A stretch of 64,000 bases of DNA from Massilia aurea (GCF_014200505.1 NZ_JACHBX010000005.1:124001-188000); one strand, 5' to 3'. Counted from the stretch's first letter, positions 1-9,427 are shown. A program made the numbers and translations. The notes: generated by a model from the sequence alone, not told the origin.

Positions 1-1
1 G

Positions 2-1672
2 CGCGCCATCTTCAAGCGCATCGGCGTGCGGCCCTTGCCGGACGTGGACGGCGCGCTGATGGAGATCGCGCCGCTGCTGAACCCCGTGACGGGGCGGCCA
101 CTGGACATGACCTATTGCGCACTGCGCGGCGCGTCCGTCATGTATACCGATTACCTGCGCAACATGGGCGTGGCGGCCACACTGACGATGCCGATCCTGC
201 GTGATGGCCGCCTGTGGGGCCTGATCGCGTGCCACCATTACGCGCCGATCGTGCTGCCCTATACCTTGCGCGCGGCCGCCGAATTCCTCGGCCAGGTCAC
301 GTCCCTCGAAATCGCCTCGGCCGAGGGCCGGGAACACCTGGAATACCGGCTGAAGCTCGAGGCCGCGCACCAGGCCGTGCTGGGCCAGGCTCTCGCGGAC
401 GGCAACTACGCGGCGCTGACGCATGGTGCGCCTTCGCTGCTCGACGGGATCGACGCGGGCGGCGTGGCGGTATCGGAGAATGGGCAGTGGAGCATGGCGG
501 GCGCCACGCCGGATGCGCAGCAGCTCACGGCACTGGCAGCCTGGCTGACGCTGCACAGCGCGCGCCTTGCCGATGGCGGCACGGTCATCGCGCTGGACGA
601 CCTGGGCCGCGCGTATCCCGAGGGGGGCGACGCGCTCGGTTGCTGCAGCGGCCTGCTGGCATTTCCGATCTCGCAGCGCAGCCAGGGCGACTGGGTCATC
701 TGGTTCCGCCCCGAGCAGCTGCAGACGTATCGTTGGGGCGGCAATCCGTACGAAGCCGGCAAGGCCACCGCGGAGCACGGCACGCGCCTGACGCCGCGCC
801 AGAGCTTCGCCGTGTGGCAGGAAGAAGTGCGGGGCCGCGCCGAACCATGGAAGCCGGTCGAGATCGAGGCGGCCAAGAACCTGCGCCTGTTGATGCTCGA
901 CGTCGTCGTCGCACGCGCTGAACAGCTGGCGGCGCTGAACACGGATCTGGTGCGCAGCAACGATGAACTCGATGCGTTTGCCTACGTCGCCGGCCATGAT
1001 CTGAAAGAGCCGCTGCGCGGCATCCACAAGTACGCCCACTTCCTGCTCGAAGAAACGAAGGCGGGCCGCCCGCTCGACGCCCAGGGCCGCGAACGCATCG
1101 ACGCCATGCTGCGCCTCACGGTGCGCATGGACAGCCTGCTCGACGCGCTGCTGCACTTTTCGCGCGTCGGCCGGCTCTCGCTCGCGCGCCAGCCAATCGC
1201 GCTGGGCGACGTGGTGGCCGAGGCGACCGACATGCTGGGCGCGAGTCTGCTCGGACGCGACATCGACGTGCAGATTCCCCGCCCGCTGCCAACGATCTCG
1301 TGCGACCGTATTCGCGTGCGCGAAGTATTCGCCAACCTGATCTCCAACGCCGCCAAGTACAACGACAAGCCGCAGCGCCACATCGAGATCGGCTACCTCG
1401 ATCCGGTCGATGGCGCGGATGTCGTTTCCACGTTCTACGTGCGCGACAACGGCATCGGCATCGACACCAAGCACAGTGAGCGCGTCTTCATGATGTTCAA
1501 GCGCCTGCACACGCGCGACGCGTACGGGGGCGGCAGTGGCGCCGGCCTGGCGATCGTCAAGAAGCTCGTCGAGCAGCACAATGGCCACAGCTGGTTCACG
1601 TCCGAACTGGGCGTGGGCACCACGTTTTATTTCACGCTGATCGGCGCCGGCATGAAGCAGCCAGGCGCATGA
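2..1672 (+). CDS. Bacteriophytochrome sensor histidine kinase (5' end outside window)
   Basis: The frame is open from base 2, so the N-terminal PAS part and the start of the GAF domain lie outside the window. What remains is the phytochrome GAF domain (YLRNMGV, then LWGLIACHH), a PHY domain with the tongue motif PRQSF, a HisKA helix with the phospho-acceptor in GHDLKEPLRG, and a HATPase domain (NLISNAAKYND, DNGIGID, GSGAGLAIV). It should bind a bilin and autophosphorylate in response to red/far-red light. The position that is usually His in the GAF motif (SPIHxEYL) reads Tyr here (SVMYTDYL). It overlaps the next gene by 4 bp, which suggests translational coupling to its response regulator. 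Confidence 0.9.
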   Translation, partial: RAIFKRIGVRPLPDVDGALMEIAPLLNPVTGRPLDMTYCALRGASVMYTDYLRNMGVAATLTMPILRDGRLWGLIACHHYAPIVLPYTLRAAAEFLGQVTSLEIASAEGREHLEYRLKLEAAHQAVLGQALADGNYAALTHGAPSLLDGIDAGGVAVSENGQWSMAGATPDAQQLTALAAWLTLHSARLADGGTVIALDDLGRAYPEGGDALGCCSGLLAFPISQRSQGDWVIWFRPEQLQTYRWGGNPYEAGKATAEHGTRLTPRQSFAVWQEEVRGRAEPWKPVEIEAAKNLRLLMLDVVVARAEQLAALNTDLVRSNDELDAFAYVAGHDLKEPLRGIHKYAHFLLEETKAGRPLDAQGRERIDAMLRLTVRMDSLLDALLHFSRVGRLSLARQPIALGDVVAEATDMLGASLLGRDIDVQIPRPLPTISCDRIRVREVFANLISNAAKYNDKPQRHIEIGYLDPVDGADVVSTFYVRDNGIGIDTKHSERVFMMFKRLHTRDAYGGGSGAGLAIVKKLVEQHNGHSWFTSELGVGTTFYFTLIGAGMKQPGA

Positions 1673-2136
1673 CGCCCCTGGTGCGGAGCGACTTGCCGCC
1701 CATTCTGGTCGTCGACGACAGCGACGAGGATTTCGACACCGTCTCAATTGCCGCGCGGCGCGCCGGCATCGGCAACCTGCTGGTGCATGCCATGGATGCC
1801 GACGACGCCAGGCGCCAGCTGTTCGCCGTGCCTGGCGCAGACTACGCCTTCATGCTCCTGGACTGCAACCTGCCGGGTGAAGACGGCCTGACGCTGCTGG
1901 AAGAAGTGCGCCGCCATCCGCAGCGCCGCACGCTGCCCGTCATCGTGCTGACAGCCAGCATCAACCCGCGCGACCGGGACGCGTTCTATGCGGCCGGCGG
2001 CAACGCCTATCACGTCAAACTGGTGAACTTCGAGGACGGCCTGGCCAACCTCGAGAGCATCTTTCGCTACTGGCTGACGCACGTCGTCCTGCCGGGCGCG
2101 GACACATCATCGACTGGAAAACCCTTATGCCCGTGA
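1669..2136 (+). CDS. Stand-alone response regulator receiver protein (Rcp1-like)
   Basis: This 155-residue protein is a single CheY-like receiver domain with no output domain. The acidic pocket is in LVVDDSDED and the phospho-acceptor Asp is in LLDCNLPGEDG; the Thr and Lys positions follow in VLTAS and HVKL. Small receivers of this kind usually sit directly downstream of phytochromes and take their phosphate. It overlaps the kinase gene by 4 bp and the following hybrid kinase by 10 bp, so the three genes are probably one transcript. Downstream targets cannot be read from the sequence. Confidence 0.88.
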   Translation: MTPLVRSDLPPILVVDDSDEDFDTVSIAARRAGIGNLLVHAMDADDARRQLFAVPGADYAFMLLDCNLPGEDGLTLLEEVRRHPQRRTLPVIVLTASINPRDRDAFYAAGGNAYHVKLVNFEDGLANLESIFRYWLTHVVLPGADTSSTGKPLCP

Positions 2137-3803
2137 CCTGTGACACCGATCGTCCCTGGCGCATCCTGCTGGTCGATGACAATGCGCTGGACCGCGCGGA
2201 TGCCAAAGCGGCGCTGCTGGGCGGGCACGATCGCCGCTACCAGTTCGTCGAAGCGACGTCCGCGAACGAGGCGATGCATCTGTGCGCGAGTTCGGCGCCG
2301 TTCGACTGCATGCTGCTCGACTTCTTTTTGCCCGATGGCGATGCGCACGACGTGCTGGCGCGCCTGCCGTGCGACGCCGACAAGATTCCGCACCTGCCGG
2401 TCGTGATCCTGACCGGCGTGGCGGGCACGGAGAGCCGCGCGTCGCTGCGCCACGGCGCCCAGGATTTCGTGGGCAAGGCCTGGCTGGGCCGCGAAAGTCT
2501 AACCTGGGCCGTCGAAAACGCCATCGAGCGGCGCAAGATCGCGCGCGAAGTCATGGCCGAACGCCACCTGATGGACAACCAGCGCCAGTACCTGTTCGAG
2601 GCCGAACGCACCGCGCGCCTGGAAAGCGAACGGGTGGCGCTGCTGAAGGACGAATTTCTCGCCACGCTCAGCCATGAGCTGCGCACGCCACTGGCCGTGA
2701 TCGTCGGCTGGGCCGGCGTGCTGCAACGCGCGCAGGACAACCCTGCCACGGTCAAGCGCGGCGTCGACGCCATCGCGCGCAATGCCGGGCTGCAGGCCAA
2801 GCTGATCAACGATCTACTGGACATGAACCGCATCGTGACCGGCAAGTTGATCCTGGATCTGCAGCGGGTTGACCTGGGCGTGCTGCTCGATTCGGCCGCC
2901 GAATTCTTGCGTCCGCTCGCCATCGAGAAGGGCGTCGAGATCCGGATCGACACGCATGACGGCGCGCCGCTGGAACTCGATGGCGATCCGGTCCGCCTGC
3001 AGCAGATCTTCGCCAATTTGCTGGGCAACGCGCTCAAGTTCACCCCTGGCGGCGGCGCGATCACCCTGACGGCGCGGCGCCGCGACGATGCGCAGGTCGC
3101 GGTGACGGTGCACGACAACGGCGAGGGCATCGATGCGTCATTCCTGCCGCAGTTGTTTACGCGCTTCAGCCAGGAAAACAGCAAGGCTGCGCGCGTGCAT
3201 GGCGGGCTGGGGATCGGGCTGTCGATCGTCAAGCAGTTGACCGAGCTGCATGGCGGCACCGTCAGCGGCGACAGCGCCGGCGTGGGCCAGGGCGCGACCT
3301 TCACGGTGATGCTGCCACTGCGCGCCATCGAACAGGTGGGCGGCGACGCGGCTGGCACGGTCGCGCAAGCAGGAGCAGAAGCAGAGGCAGAATCAGAGGC
3401 GGATCAACTGATGCTGATCGACCTGCGCGGCGTCAGCGTGCTGCTGGTGGACGACAACGAAGACATCCTGGAGCTGAGCCGGCGCGTGCTGGAAGAGCGG
3501 GGCGCCGCTGTCGTTACCGTGAATTCGGTCGTGGCGGCGCTCGCGCAATTAAGCGCTGTGCGCCCGCAGGTGCTGGTCAGCGATATCAGCATGCCCAAGC
3601 TCAATGGCTACGACCTGATCCGCACGGTGCGCAATGACATGCGGCTCGATGAATACATGCTGCCGGCGGTGGCGATGTCCGCGTTTGCGCGGCCACTGGA
3701 CCAGCAGCGCGCCTTGCAGGCGGGGTATCAGGCGTATGTGATCAAGCCGCTGCAGCCGCATCTGCTGATCCGGGCGGTGGCGCGTCTGGCAGGGCTAGTG
3801 TAA
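2127..3803 (+). CDS. Hybrid histidine kinase, REC-HisKA-HATPase-REC
   Basis: The 558-residue protein has an N-terminal receiver (about 10-130, Asp in MLLDFFLPDGD), a HisKA domain (His in LSHELRTPLAV, about residue 185), a HATPase domain (NLLGNALKFT, DNGEGID, GGLGIGLSIV) and a C-terminal receiver (Asp in VSDISMPKLNG). No membrane segment is seen, so it is cytoplasmic. An N-terminal receiver before a kinase core suggests it is controlled by phosphotransfer, plausibly from the phytochrome upstream. The run of Glu/Ala before the last receiver is a low-complexity linker. It converges with the next gene, overlapping it by 9 bp at the stops. Confidence 0.88.
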   Translation: MPVTCDTDRPWRILLVDDNALDRADAKAALLGGHDRRYQFVEATSANEAMHLCASSAPFDCMLLDFFLPDGDAHDVLARLPCDADKIPHLPVVILTGVAGTESRASLRHGAQDFVGKAWLGRESLTWAVENAIERRKIAREVMAERHLMDNQRQYLFEAERTARLESERVALLKDEFLATLSHELRTPLAVIVGWAGVLQRAQDNPATVKRGVDAIARNAGLQAKLINDLLDMNRIVTGKLILDLQRVDLGVLLDSAAEFLRPLAIEKGVEIRIDTHDGAPLELDGDPVRLQQIFANLLGNALKFTPGGGAITLTARRRDDAQVAVTVHDNGEGIDASFLPQLFTRFSQENSKAARVHGGLGIGLSIVKQLTELHGGTVSGDSAGVGQGATFTVMLPLRAIEQVGGDAAGTVAQAGAEAEAESEADQLMLIDLRGVSVLLVDDNEDILELSRRVLEERGAAVVTVNSVVAALAQLSAVRPQVLVSDISMPKLNGYDLIRTVRNDMRLDEYMLPAVAMSAFARPLDQQRALQAGYQAYVIKPLQPHLLIRAVARLAGLV

Positions 3804-4250
3804 TGACGCCAACTGCCGCGCAGCGCGCCAGCGCAGCCAGGCCTGCGTCTGCGCGCGCAGCACCGGATAGACGAACGTCAGGTACAGCGTCAGCGTGAAG
3901 CCAAGCAGCACGCCGGCGGTCCACATGAAGGCAGGCGCGGCGCCGCGCCACAGCAAGGCAGCGCAAAAGGCGAGGGGCACGGCCAGCAGCAGGGCGGCCA
4001 GTGCGCGCAGCAGGCCAGAGCGGCGCAGCAAGTGGCCGGCCATCCCGGTCACGAAGAAGGCGCACGCGCCGAGCACGAGGCAGGCCAGCGTTGCTGCCGC
4101 CTTGCCCGCGTGCGGCGTCATGGCGCCGGCCGGGAGCAGGATCGCCGGGGCGACGAGCACCAGCATGCCGGCGGCAAAGCACAGCAGCCGCAGGATCGTC
4201 ATGGCGATTTTTCGCGCGGCAAAGTTGACAGGGGTGGTGTTCTGGCTCAT
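3795..4250 (-). CDS. Small four-segment membrane protein of unknown function
   Basis: The 151-residue protein has about four hydrophobic segments separated by short loops, and a short polar N-terminus before the first (ILRLLCFAAGMLVLVAP). The function is not recognised. It is clearly similar to the protein at 12360-12860: both have an xLRLLxxAAG start, a central xMAGHxxxR loop, xLRxxAALLLxVP, and an FxYPxxxx end. It stands alone on its strand, facing away from the amidohydrolase gene. Confidence 0.65.
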   Translation of the reverse strand: MSQNTTPVNFAARKIAMTILRLLCFAAGMLVLVAPAILLPAGAMTPHAGKAAATLACLVLGACAFFVTGMAGHLLRRSGLLRALAALLLAVPLAFCAALLWRGAAPAFMWTAGVLLGFTLTLYLTFVYPVLRAQTQAWLRWRAARQLASLH

Positions 4251-4405
4251 ACGAGATCGATTGCATTATTCAGCCAGCACGGCAGTGTGACAAAGATAGC
4301 ACACAGGCAATATTGCGGTCTTAATTACTGTCTTTGGCACACGACAGATTTGTCCTTGTTTTGCCGTGAATGTGTCGTTCAGATGTAGCACGGGCCTGGT
4401 CGCAC

Positions 4406-4419
4406 ATGACAGTTGTCAT
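4406..4419. promoter_or_regulatory. Perfect 14-bp palindrome, candidate DesR-type operator
   Basis: ATGACA GT TGTCAT is a perfect inverted repeat 80 bp before the amidohydrolase start, in the 248-bp gap between divergent genes. The operon ends with a DesK/DesR pair; NarL-type regulators bind short palindromes, so autoregulation through this site is an inference. Confidence 0.45.
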
Positions 4420-4498
4420 CCGATAGTGATGGCAAGTGCGCCTGTCGGCATACCCGCGCGATCGCCATACTGGTTTCACACCAACCCGTGAGGAAACC

Positions 4499-6310
4499 AT
4501 GTCCACCATCGTCGCAAAAGCGGCAGTTGCCGCAGCCGGTCTGTCCCTCTCCTGCCTGGCGCTGGGCGCCGCCACCCTGGTCCAGGACGTACGCGTCTTC
4601 GACGGCAGGGCCGTGCACGAACGGCGCTCGGTGCTGTTCGATGATGCGCGCGTCGTCGATGCGGATTTTCTCGGGTCGGCCCCGGCAGGGGCGCGCATCG
4701 TCCAGGGGGCCGGGCGCACGCTGCTGCCGGGCCTGATCGACGCCCACACCCACGCGTTCAGGCAATTCGACCTGCCGGTGCTGTTTGGCGTGACGACCCA
4801 AATCGACATGTTCACCGCCGTGCCGGTCATGCAGGACGCCAAACGCAGCATGGCTGCAGGCAGGCATGCGGGCCAGGCCGACCTGTTCTCGGCCGGCACC
4901 CTGGCCACGGCGCCGGGCGGCCATGGCACCCAGTTCGGCGTGCCGATCCCGACCCTGAACAGCCCGGACGAGGCGCAGGCCTTTGTCGATGCCCGCATCG
5001 CCGAAGGCTCCGACTTCATCAAGATCGTGCTGGAAGCGGGCGGGCACGGTATCGGCGCAATGAACTCGCTCGACATCGCAACCGCCACCGCGCTGATCGA
5101 GGCGGCGCACCGGCGCGGCAAGCTGGCCGTGGTCCATGTCAGCACCGAAAAAGATGCCCGTGCTGCGCTCGAGGCGGGCGCCGACGCGCTGGTCCATCTG
5201 TTTCTGGGCGCGGCGCCCGATGCCACAGCGGTCGACAGCCTGGCCAGGCTGGCCAAACGCAAGAATGCCTTCGTGATCCCGACCTTTACCGTGATGGAAA
5301 GCATGGCCGGCGTGCGCGGCGACGACTTGCTGGGCGATGCGGACCTGGCGGCGCTGGTCGAACGCGAGGGCGCGACGACCCTCAAGGCGCGCTACGGCCA
5401 GCAGGCGCAGCCCCAATTGCTGGCCATGCCGAAGGCGGTTACCGCCGCATTGGCGAAGGCGGGCGTGCCCATCCTGGCCGGCACCGATGCCGGCAATGCG
5501 GGCACGCTGTACGGCATCAGCATGCACCGCGAACTGGCTGCGCTGGTGGAGGCGGGTTTGACGCCGACTGCTGCACTGGCCGCCGCCACGAGCGCGCCGG
5601 CCGCCGCCTTCCGGCTGGGCCGGCGCGGTTGTATCGCCACGGGCTGCAAGGCCGACCTGCTGCTGGTCGAGGGCGACCCGACACGCGACATCACGGCCAC
5701 GCGCCGCATCGTCGAGGTGTGGAAAGACGGGCAGAGCGCGAATGCCCTGCGCGACGCCAGGCGTGAACAGGTCGCGCAGGAGCGCGGCGCATCGACGCGC
5801 CAGGGCTTGCCGGCCGATGGACGCATCAGCCAGTTCAGCGCGGCGAAACTGGCCAGTCCATTTGGCAGCGGCTGGATGCCATCGACTGACCAGTACGCCG
5901 GCGGCAAGTCGACCGTCAAGCTCGACGTGCTGCCGGCGCTGTCCGACGGGCAGGTACCGCTGGCGGTGCAGGCCAGCGTCGCCCCCGGCCTGCCGTATGC
6001 GTGGTCGAGCGTCGCCTTCATGCCCGGTGCGCAGCCGATGCAGCCGGCCGACCTGAGCGCGGCCCGGGTCTTGCGCTTCAAGGTGCGCGGTGACGGTAAA
6101 ACCTACCAGGTGATGCTCATGGGCGCGGCCAATGGCCGGCCAAGCAGTGTGCCATTCGTCGCCGGCCCGGAATGGGCGGAAATCAGCGTGCCACTGTCGG
6201 CCTTTGCCGGCATCGATCCGGCGGCGGTTGCCATGCTAGCATTCAGTGCCGGGCCACAGCCGGGCGAGTACCGCTTCGAACTCGCCGACGTGCGCCTGCT
6301 GGCGCAATAA
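4499..6310 (+). CDS. Secreted metal-dependent amidohydrolase with C-terminal CIA30-like domain
   Basis: The protein begins with a signal-peptide-like segment (AAAGLSLSCLALGAA), so ATG 4499 after a GAGGAAA ribosome site is preferred to the in-frame codon at 4436. Residues about 30-420 form an amidohydrolase of the imidazolonepropionase/prolidase type: HxH in GLIDAHTHAF, a candidate carboxylated Lys in FIKIVL, His in VVHV and LVHLF, and Asp in LAGTDAG. The last 150 residues or so resemble a CIA30/galactose-binding-like beta domain. It is 603 residues long. The substrate is unknown; related enzymes hydrolyse peptides or cyclic amides in the periplasm. The histidine kinase and regulator follow within 20 bp and probably control it. 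Confidence 0.82.
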   Translation: MSTIVAKAAVAAAGLSLSCLALGAATLVQDVRVFDGRAVHERRSVLFDDARVVDADFLGSAPAGARIVQGAGRTLLPGLIDAHTHAFRQFDLPVLFGVTTQIDMFTAVPVMQDAKRSMAAGRHAGQADLFSAGTLATAPGGHGTQFGVPIPTLNSPDEAQAFVDARIAEGSDFIKIVLEAGGHGIGAMNSLDIATATALIEAAHRRGKLAVVHVSTEKDARAALEAGADALVHLFLGAAPDATAVDSLARLAKRKNAFVIPTFTVMESMAGVRGDDLLGDADLAALVEREGATTLKARYGQQAQPQLLAMPKAVTAALAKAGVPILAGTDAGNAGTLYGISMHRELAALVEAGLTPTAALAAATSAPAAAFRLGRRGCIATGCKADLLLVEGDPTRDITATRRIVEVWKDGQSANALRDARREQVAQERGASTRQGLPADGRISQFSAAKLASPFGSGWMPSTDQYAGGKSTVKLDVLPALSDGQVPLAVQASVAPGLPYAWSSVAFMPGAQPMQPADLSAARVLRFKVRGDGKTYQVMLMGAANGRPSSVPFVAGPEWAEISVPLSAFAGIDPAAVAMLAFSAGPQPGEYRFELADVRLLAQ

Positions 6311-6326
6311 CGATCACGGAGTCACG

Positions 6327-7448
6327 ATGACGACGACCTTCAGGCAGGTGCTGGCGCGACCGTGGATGCCGGCCGACTACGGCGCATTGCAGTACACGTG
6401 GCTGCTGTCGCTGGGCTACCTGTTCTGGAAGTTTTATTACGTGAGGCCCGGCGTGGTCGAGGCGGCTCTGCTGGCGCTGACGATCATCCTGTTCGTGCCG
6501 CTGTACTGCGCCAGCTTCTGGCCCCGCGGCTGGCGCGTCGGCGCCTGCGTGGCAGCCACGTGCCTGATCGGCGCTGCCTGGGCGCCGTGGAATCCGGGCG
6601 CTGCCTGCTTCTTCATCTTTGCCTGCGCCATGTGCGCCCGCATTCCCGGCACGGCTCGCCCCGTGTGCGCCATGCTGGGCGTGATTGCCGGCGGCGCGGT
6701 CGTTGCCTTGCTGATCCCGCAGATGCAGATGGTGTTCCTGCTGCCGATCCTGATGGCCGGCATGCCGGTCGGCCTGTCGTGCATCATGGATGCCCGGCTG
6801 CGCACGTCGCGCACGCTGCTCATGCGCAAGCAGGAAGAGGTCGAGCACATGGCGCGCATCGCCGAGCGCGAACGCATCTCGCGCGACCTGCACGACCTGC
6901 TGGGCCACTCGCTGTCGATGATTGCGCTGAAGGCCGAACTGGCGCGCAAGCTGGCGCGGCGCGATCTGGCGGCCTGCGAGCGCGAAATCGCCGACATCGA
7001 AACCAATGCGCGCGGTGCGCTGGCCGAGGTACGCGCCGCCGTGACGGGGTTTCGCCACGGTGGCCTGGTGCAGGCGCTGGCCAGTGCGCGCGCCAGCCTG
7101 CTGGCAGCCGACGTACTCCTCGACGAGCGCATCGAGCGCATCGACCTGGCACCGGCGGCCGAACACGTGGTGGCGCTGGCCGTGCGCGAAGCCGTGACGA
7201 ACATCGTGCGCCATGCCGGGGCGTCCCACTGCACGCTGAGTCTGGTGCAAGAGCAGCAGGATGGGCAGACGCACGCCGTGCTGCGCGTGCTCGACGACGG
7301 CAAGCTGCGCAGCACGGATGGCCTGCAGCAGGGTAACGGCCTGGCCGGCATGCGCGAGCGGGTGGCGGCGCTCGGTGGGCGCTTGTCGCTGCAGGCCGGC
7401 GCCGGCCTGGCGCTCGAATTGCACGTGCCGGCGGGAGCATCGGCATGA
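6327..7448 (+). CDS. DesK-type membrane sensor histidine kinase
   Basis: ATG 6327 lies after CACGGAGTC and is preferred to the upstream in-frame start inside the previous gene. The N-terminal half has about five hydrophobic segments with only short loops, the layout of kinases that sense the membrane itself. A HisKA_3 dimerisation helix follows with the acceptor His in SRDLHDLLGHSL (near residue 190), then a compact HATPase domain (REAVTNIVRHA, DDGKL, GNGLAGMRER). It overlaps the regulator gene by 4 bp. It pairs with the NarL-family regulator next to it. Confidence 0.88.
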   Translation: MTTTFRQVLARPWMPADYGALQYTWLLSLGYLFWKFYYVRPGVVEAALLALTIILFVPLYCASFWPRGWRVGACVAATCLIGAAWAPWNPGAACFFIFACAMCARIPGTARPVCAMLGVIAGGAVVALLIPQMQMVFLLPILMAGMPVGLSCIMDARLRTSRTLLMRKQEEVEHMARIAERERISRDLHDLLGHSLSMIALKAELARKLARRDLAACEREIADIETNARGALAEVRAAVTGFRHGGLVQALASARASLLAADVLLDERIERIDLAPAAEHVVALAVREAVTNIVRHAGASHCTLSLVQEQQDGQTHAVLRVLDDGKLRSTDGLQQGNGLAGMRERVAALGGRLSLQAGAGLALELHVPAGASA

Positions 7449-8050
7449 TCCGCATCCTGATCGCCGAAGACCAGACGCTGGTGCTTGGCGCGCTGAGCGC
7501 GCTGCTGCGGCTCGAGCCCGACTTCGATGTCGTGGGCGGCGCTGCGGATGGGCGTGCAGCGCTGGCACTGTGCGAGCGCCTGGTGCCGGACATCGTGCTG
7601 ACCGATATCGAGATGCCGCACATGACGGGCCTCGAACTGGCGCAGGGCCTGGTTCAGCGCAAGCTGGCGTGCCGTGTCGTGGTCGTGACCACGTTTGCGC
7701 GCAGCGGCTACCTGCGCCGCGCGATGGAAGCGGGCGTGCGCGGCTATCTGCTGAAAGACGCACCGGTCGACGCGCTGGCGGCGGCAATCCGCGTCGTGCA
7801 CGGCGGTGGCCGCGCAATCGCGCCCGAGTTGGCGCTGGAAAGCTGGAACAGCGGCAGCGATCCGCTGACCGAGCGCGAGCGGCAGGTATTGCGGCTGGCG
7901 GGGGAAGGGCGCAGCAGCAGCGAGATCGCGCGCCAGGTGCATCTGTCGGAAGGCACGGTGCGCAACTACCTGTCCGAGGCGATCAGCAAGCTGGGGGCCG
8001 GGAACCGCGTCGAAGCCTACCGGTTGGCGCGCGATGCCGGCTGGTTGTAG
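7445..8050 (+). CDS. NarL/DesR-family response regulator
   Basis: The 201-residue protein has a receiver domain (Asp in VLTDIEMPHMTG) and a LuxR-type helix-turn-helix (LTERERQVLRLAGEG, then SEIARQVHLSEGTVRNYLS). It is the partner of the DesK-type kinase just upstream. The start overlaps the kinase stop in ATGA. Its likely target is its own operon through the palindrome at 4406-4419, which is an inference. Confidence 0.9.
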   Translation: MIRILIAEDQTLVLGALSALLRLEPDFDVVGGAADGRAALALCERLVPDIVLTDIEMPHMTGLELAQGLVQRKLACRVVVVTTFARSGYLRRAMEAGVRGYLLKDAPVDALAAAIRVVHGGGRAIAPELALESWNSGSDPLTERERQVLRLAGEGRSSSEIARQVHLSEGTVRNYLSEAISKLGAGNRVEAYRLARDAGWL

Positions 8051-8170
8051 TCGTCGGCGTTGCCGACAAAGGACGCATGTCTGCAATGCCTCGGCCGGGA
8101 TGGGGAAGTCAGTGCCTCAACCACGTTCGCATCGCGCCCGGCCACCGCCATCCACCTCTCGTCAAACGGT

Positions 8171-8953
8171 CTAAGGCTCACGGTTGATGCCGAGTTGTAT
8201 CTGCATGAAGGATATGACCCGACGACGGGCATCCACTGGATCTTTCCCTGTCGGGGCGAAGTCAAAACCATGGCCAGCTTTTGGATAAACCACCATCTCC
8301 ACTTGGTTACCCAGCGTCTGCGCTTTTAAAAAAGCCGCGTTGCCGTCGCTTAGTGGCACCAACTTGTCGTCAGCACCATGAAGTATCAGCAATGGCGGCA
8401 GCTTGCGTATTGCACGCTCCAGTTCATCGGATTGTGGCAGGCGCGCATAGAATACGGCCAAGGCCGCGATATCTGGATTATCGGCAGCGCTGGCAATCGC
8501 GAGTTTGCCTCCCTGCGAAAATCCGATCAGTGCAACGCGACCGTCGGCCCTTGGTTGCCTGGCGACGATACGCGCGATCTCGCGAACCAAGCGTGTCCAT
8601 TCCTTGAACCTCACATCATAGTCGATGGTCTTGAATTGCCGGGCCGCGACGGCCCTGACATCGCTGGCCGAATAGTAATTGACCACGTAAGCATCGATTC
8701 CCTTGGAAGCCAGCGCACGTCCATACCGCTGGAAGTCCGCAGCGCAAGCTTCAACGCACTGATAGCCGTGCAGTAAGAGAACAGAAGGGCGTCTGACTTT
8801 CCCCGGCGCAGAGTAATGCATCACGGCGACCGAACGTTCGCTGTTTTTGCTTAGCATCGAATTTTCCGCGTTCGTTTCCGAAGCGGCTGCCAACCGAAAC
8901 GAAAAGGCCAGAAAGAAGATAGTGATAAAGCCAAACGTCCTGCAAAGTGACAT
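8171..8953 (-). CDS. Exported alpha/beta hydrolase (dienelactone-hydrolase-like)
   Basis: ATG 8953 gives a clear signal peptide (CRTFGFITIFFLAFSFRLAAA), so it is preferred to the longer frame from 9007. The 260-residue product has the oxyanion motif LLLHGYQ, the nucleophile elbow GFSQGG, an acid in LHGADDKLVP and the catalytic His in KAGHGFDF, in the order expected for the dienelactone hydrolase family. The substrate cannot be told. Its base composition is lower in GC than the genes before it, and it borders the low-GC patch to its right. Confidence 0.8.
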   Translation of the reverse strand: MSLCRTFGFITIFFLAFSFRLAAASETNAENSMLSKNSERSVAVMHYSAPGKVRRPSVLLLHGYQCVEACAADFQRYGRALASKGIDAYVVNYYSASDVRAVAARQFKTIDYDVRFKEWTRLVREIARIVARQPRADGRVALIGFSQGGKLAIASAADNPDIAALAVFYARLPQSDELERAIRKLPPLLILHGADDKLVPLSDGNAAFLKAQTLGNQVEMVVYPKAGHGFDFAPTGKDPVDARRRVISFMQIQLGINREP

Positions 8954-9304
8954 AGAAAAATTTCGAGTTGGGTTGACTATTTGGTCGCGTTTCTGGCCGA
9001 ATGGCACAAGGTTTCCAGTATCGCATTTGTTCGAAAGCCTACGTTACCAAGTTTCAAGTCTGAGAGCGCTGAACGACTATGCAGCCTGGCGCACGTGAGT
9101 GCAAGACAGCCTGGGACATTGAATCCTGAGTCACCTGTGATTTTCCGAAATAGATGCGACGTTGGAAATTGCTGCGACGACCGCAGGCGTGAAGTAGCGA
9201 AGTTCACCGCTTCTTGCTGGGTTACACTGAGTGCGAAGAACTTCCGCTTTCGGCCAAAAGCAGTTCTTCGGATCATCTTAGATGCTTTCTTCTATTCTGA
9301 ACAT
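8954..9304. other. Low-GC intergenic stretch at the edge of the accessory patch
   Basis: No convincing gene is seen in these 350 bases. Positions 9242-9275 contain a partial copy (CTTTCGGCCAAAAGC core) of the repeat family that recurs up to about 12.0 kb. Confidence 0.5.
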
Positions 9305-9427
9305 ATGTTAAAAAAATCAGTCATTGCTGGGGCAATTGGAATTTTCGTAAGCGTTATCGCTGTTTCGCTTTGGATGCAAAAAAGCTCCATCGGCGTGTTG
9401 ATGATGAGTTTTTTTGGGATGGAGTGA
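9305..9427 (+). CDS. Possible 40-residue single-span membrane peptide
   Basis: An ATG at 9305 opens a 40-residue frame whose N-terminal half is hydrophobic after a Lys-Lys start (MLKKSVIAGAIGIFVSVIAV). No strong ribosome site and no recognised family. It sits directly before a full copy of the local repeat, like the other small genes of the patch. Confidence 0.3.
   Translation: MLKKSVIAGAIGIFVSVIAVSLWMQKSSIGVLMMSFFGME

Noticed and set aside
6437..8086. Long minus-strand open frames opposite the DesK/DesR genes
   Set aside because: Low-complexity Arg/Ala/Ser translations with no motif; the plus strand encodes a clear two-component pair.
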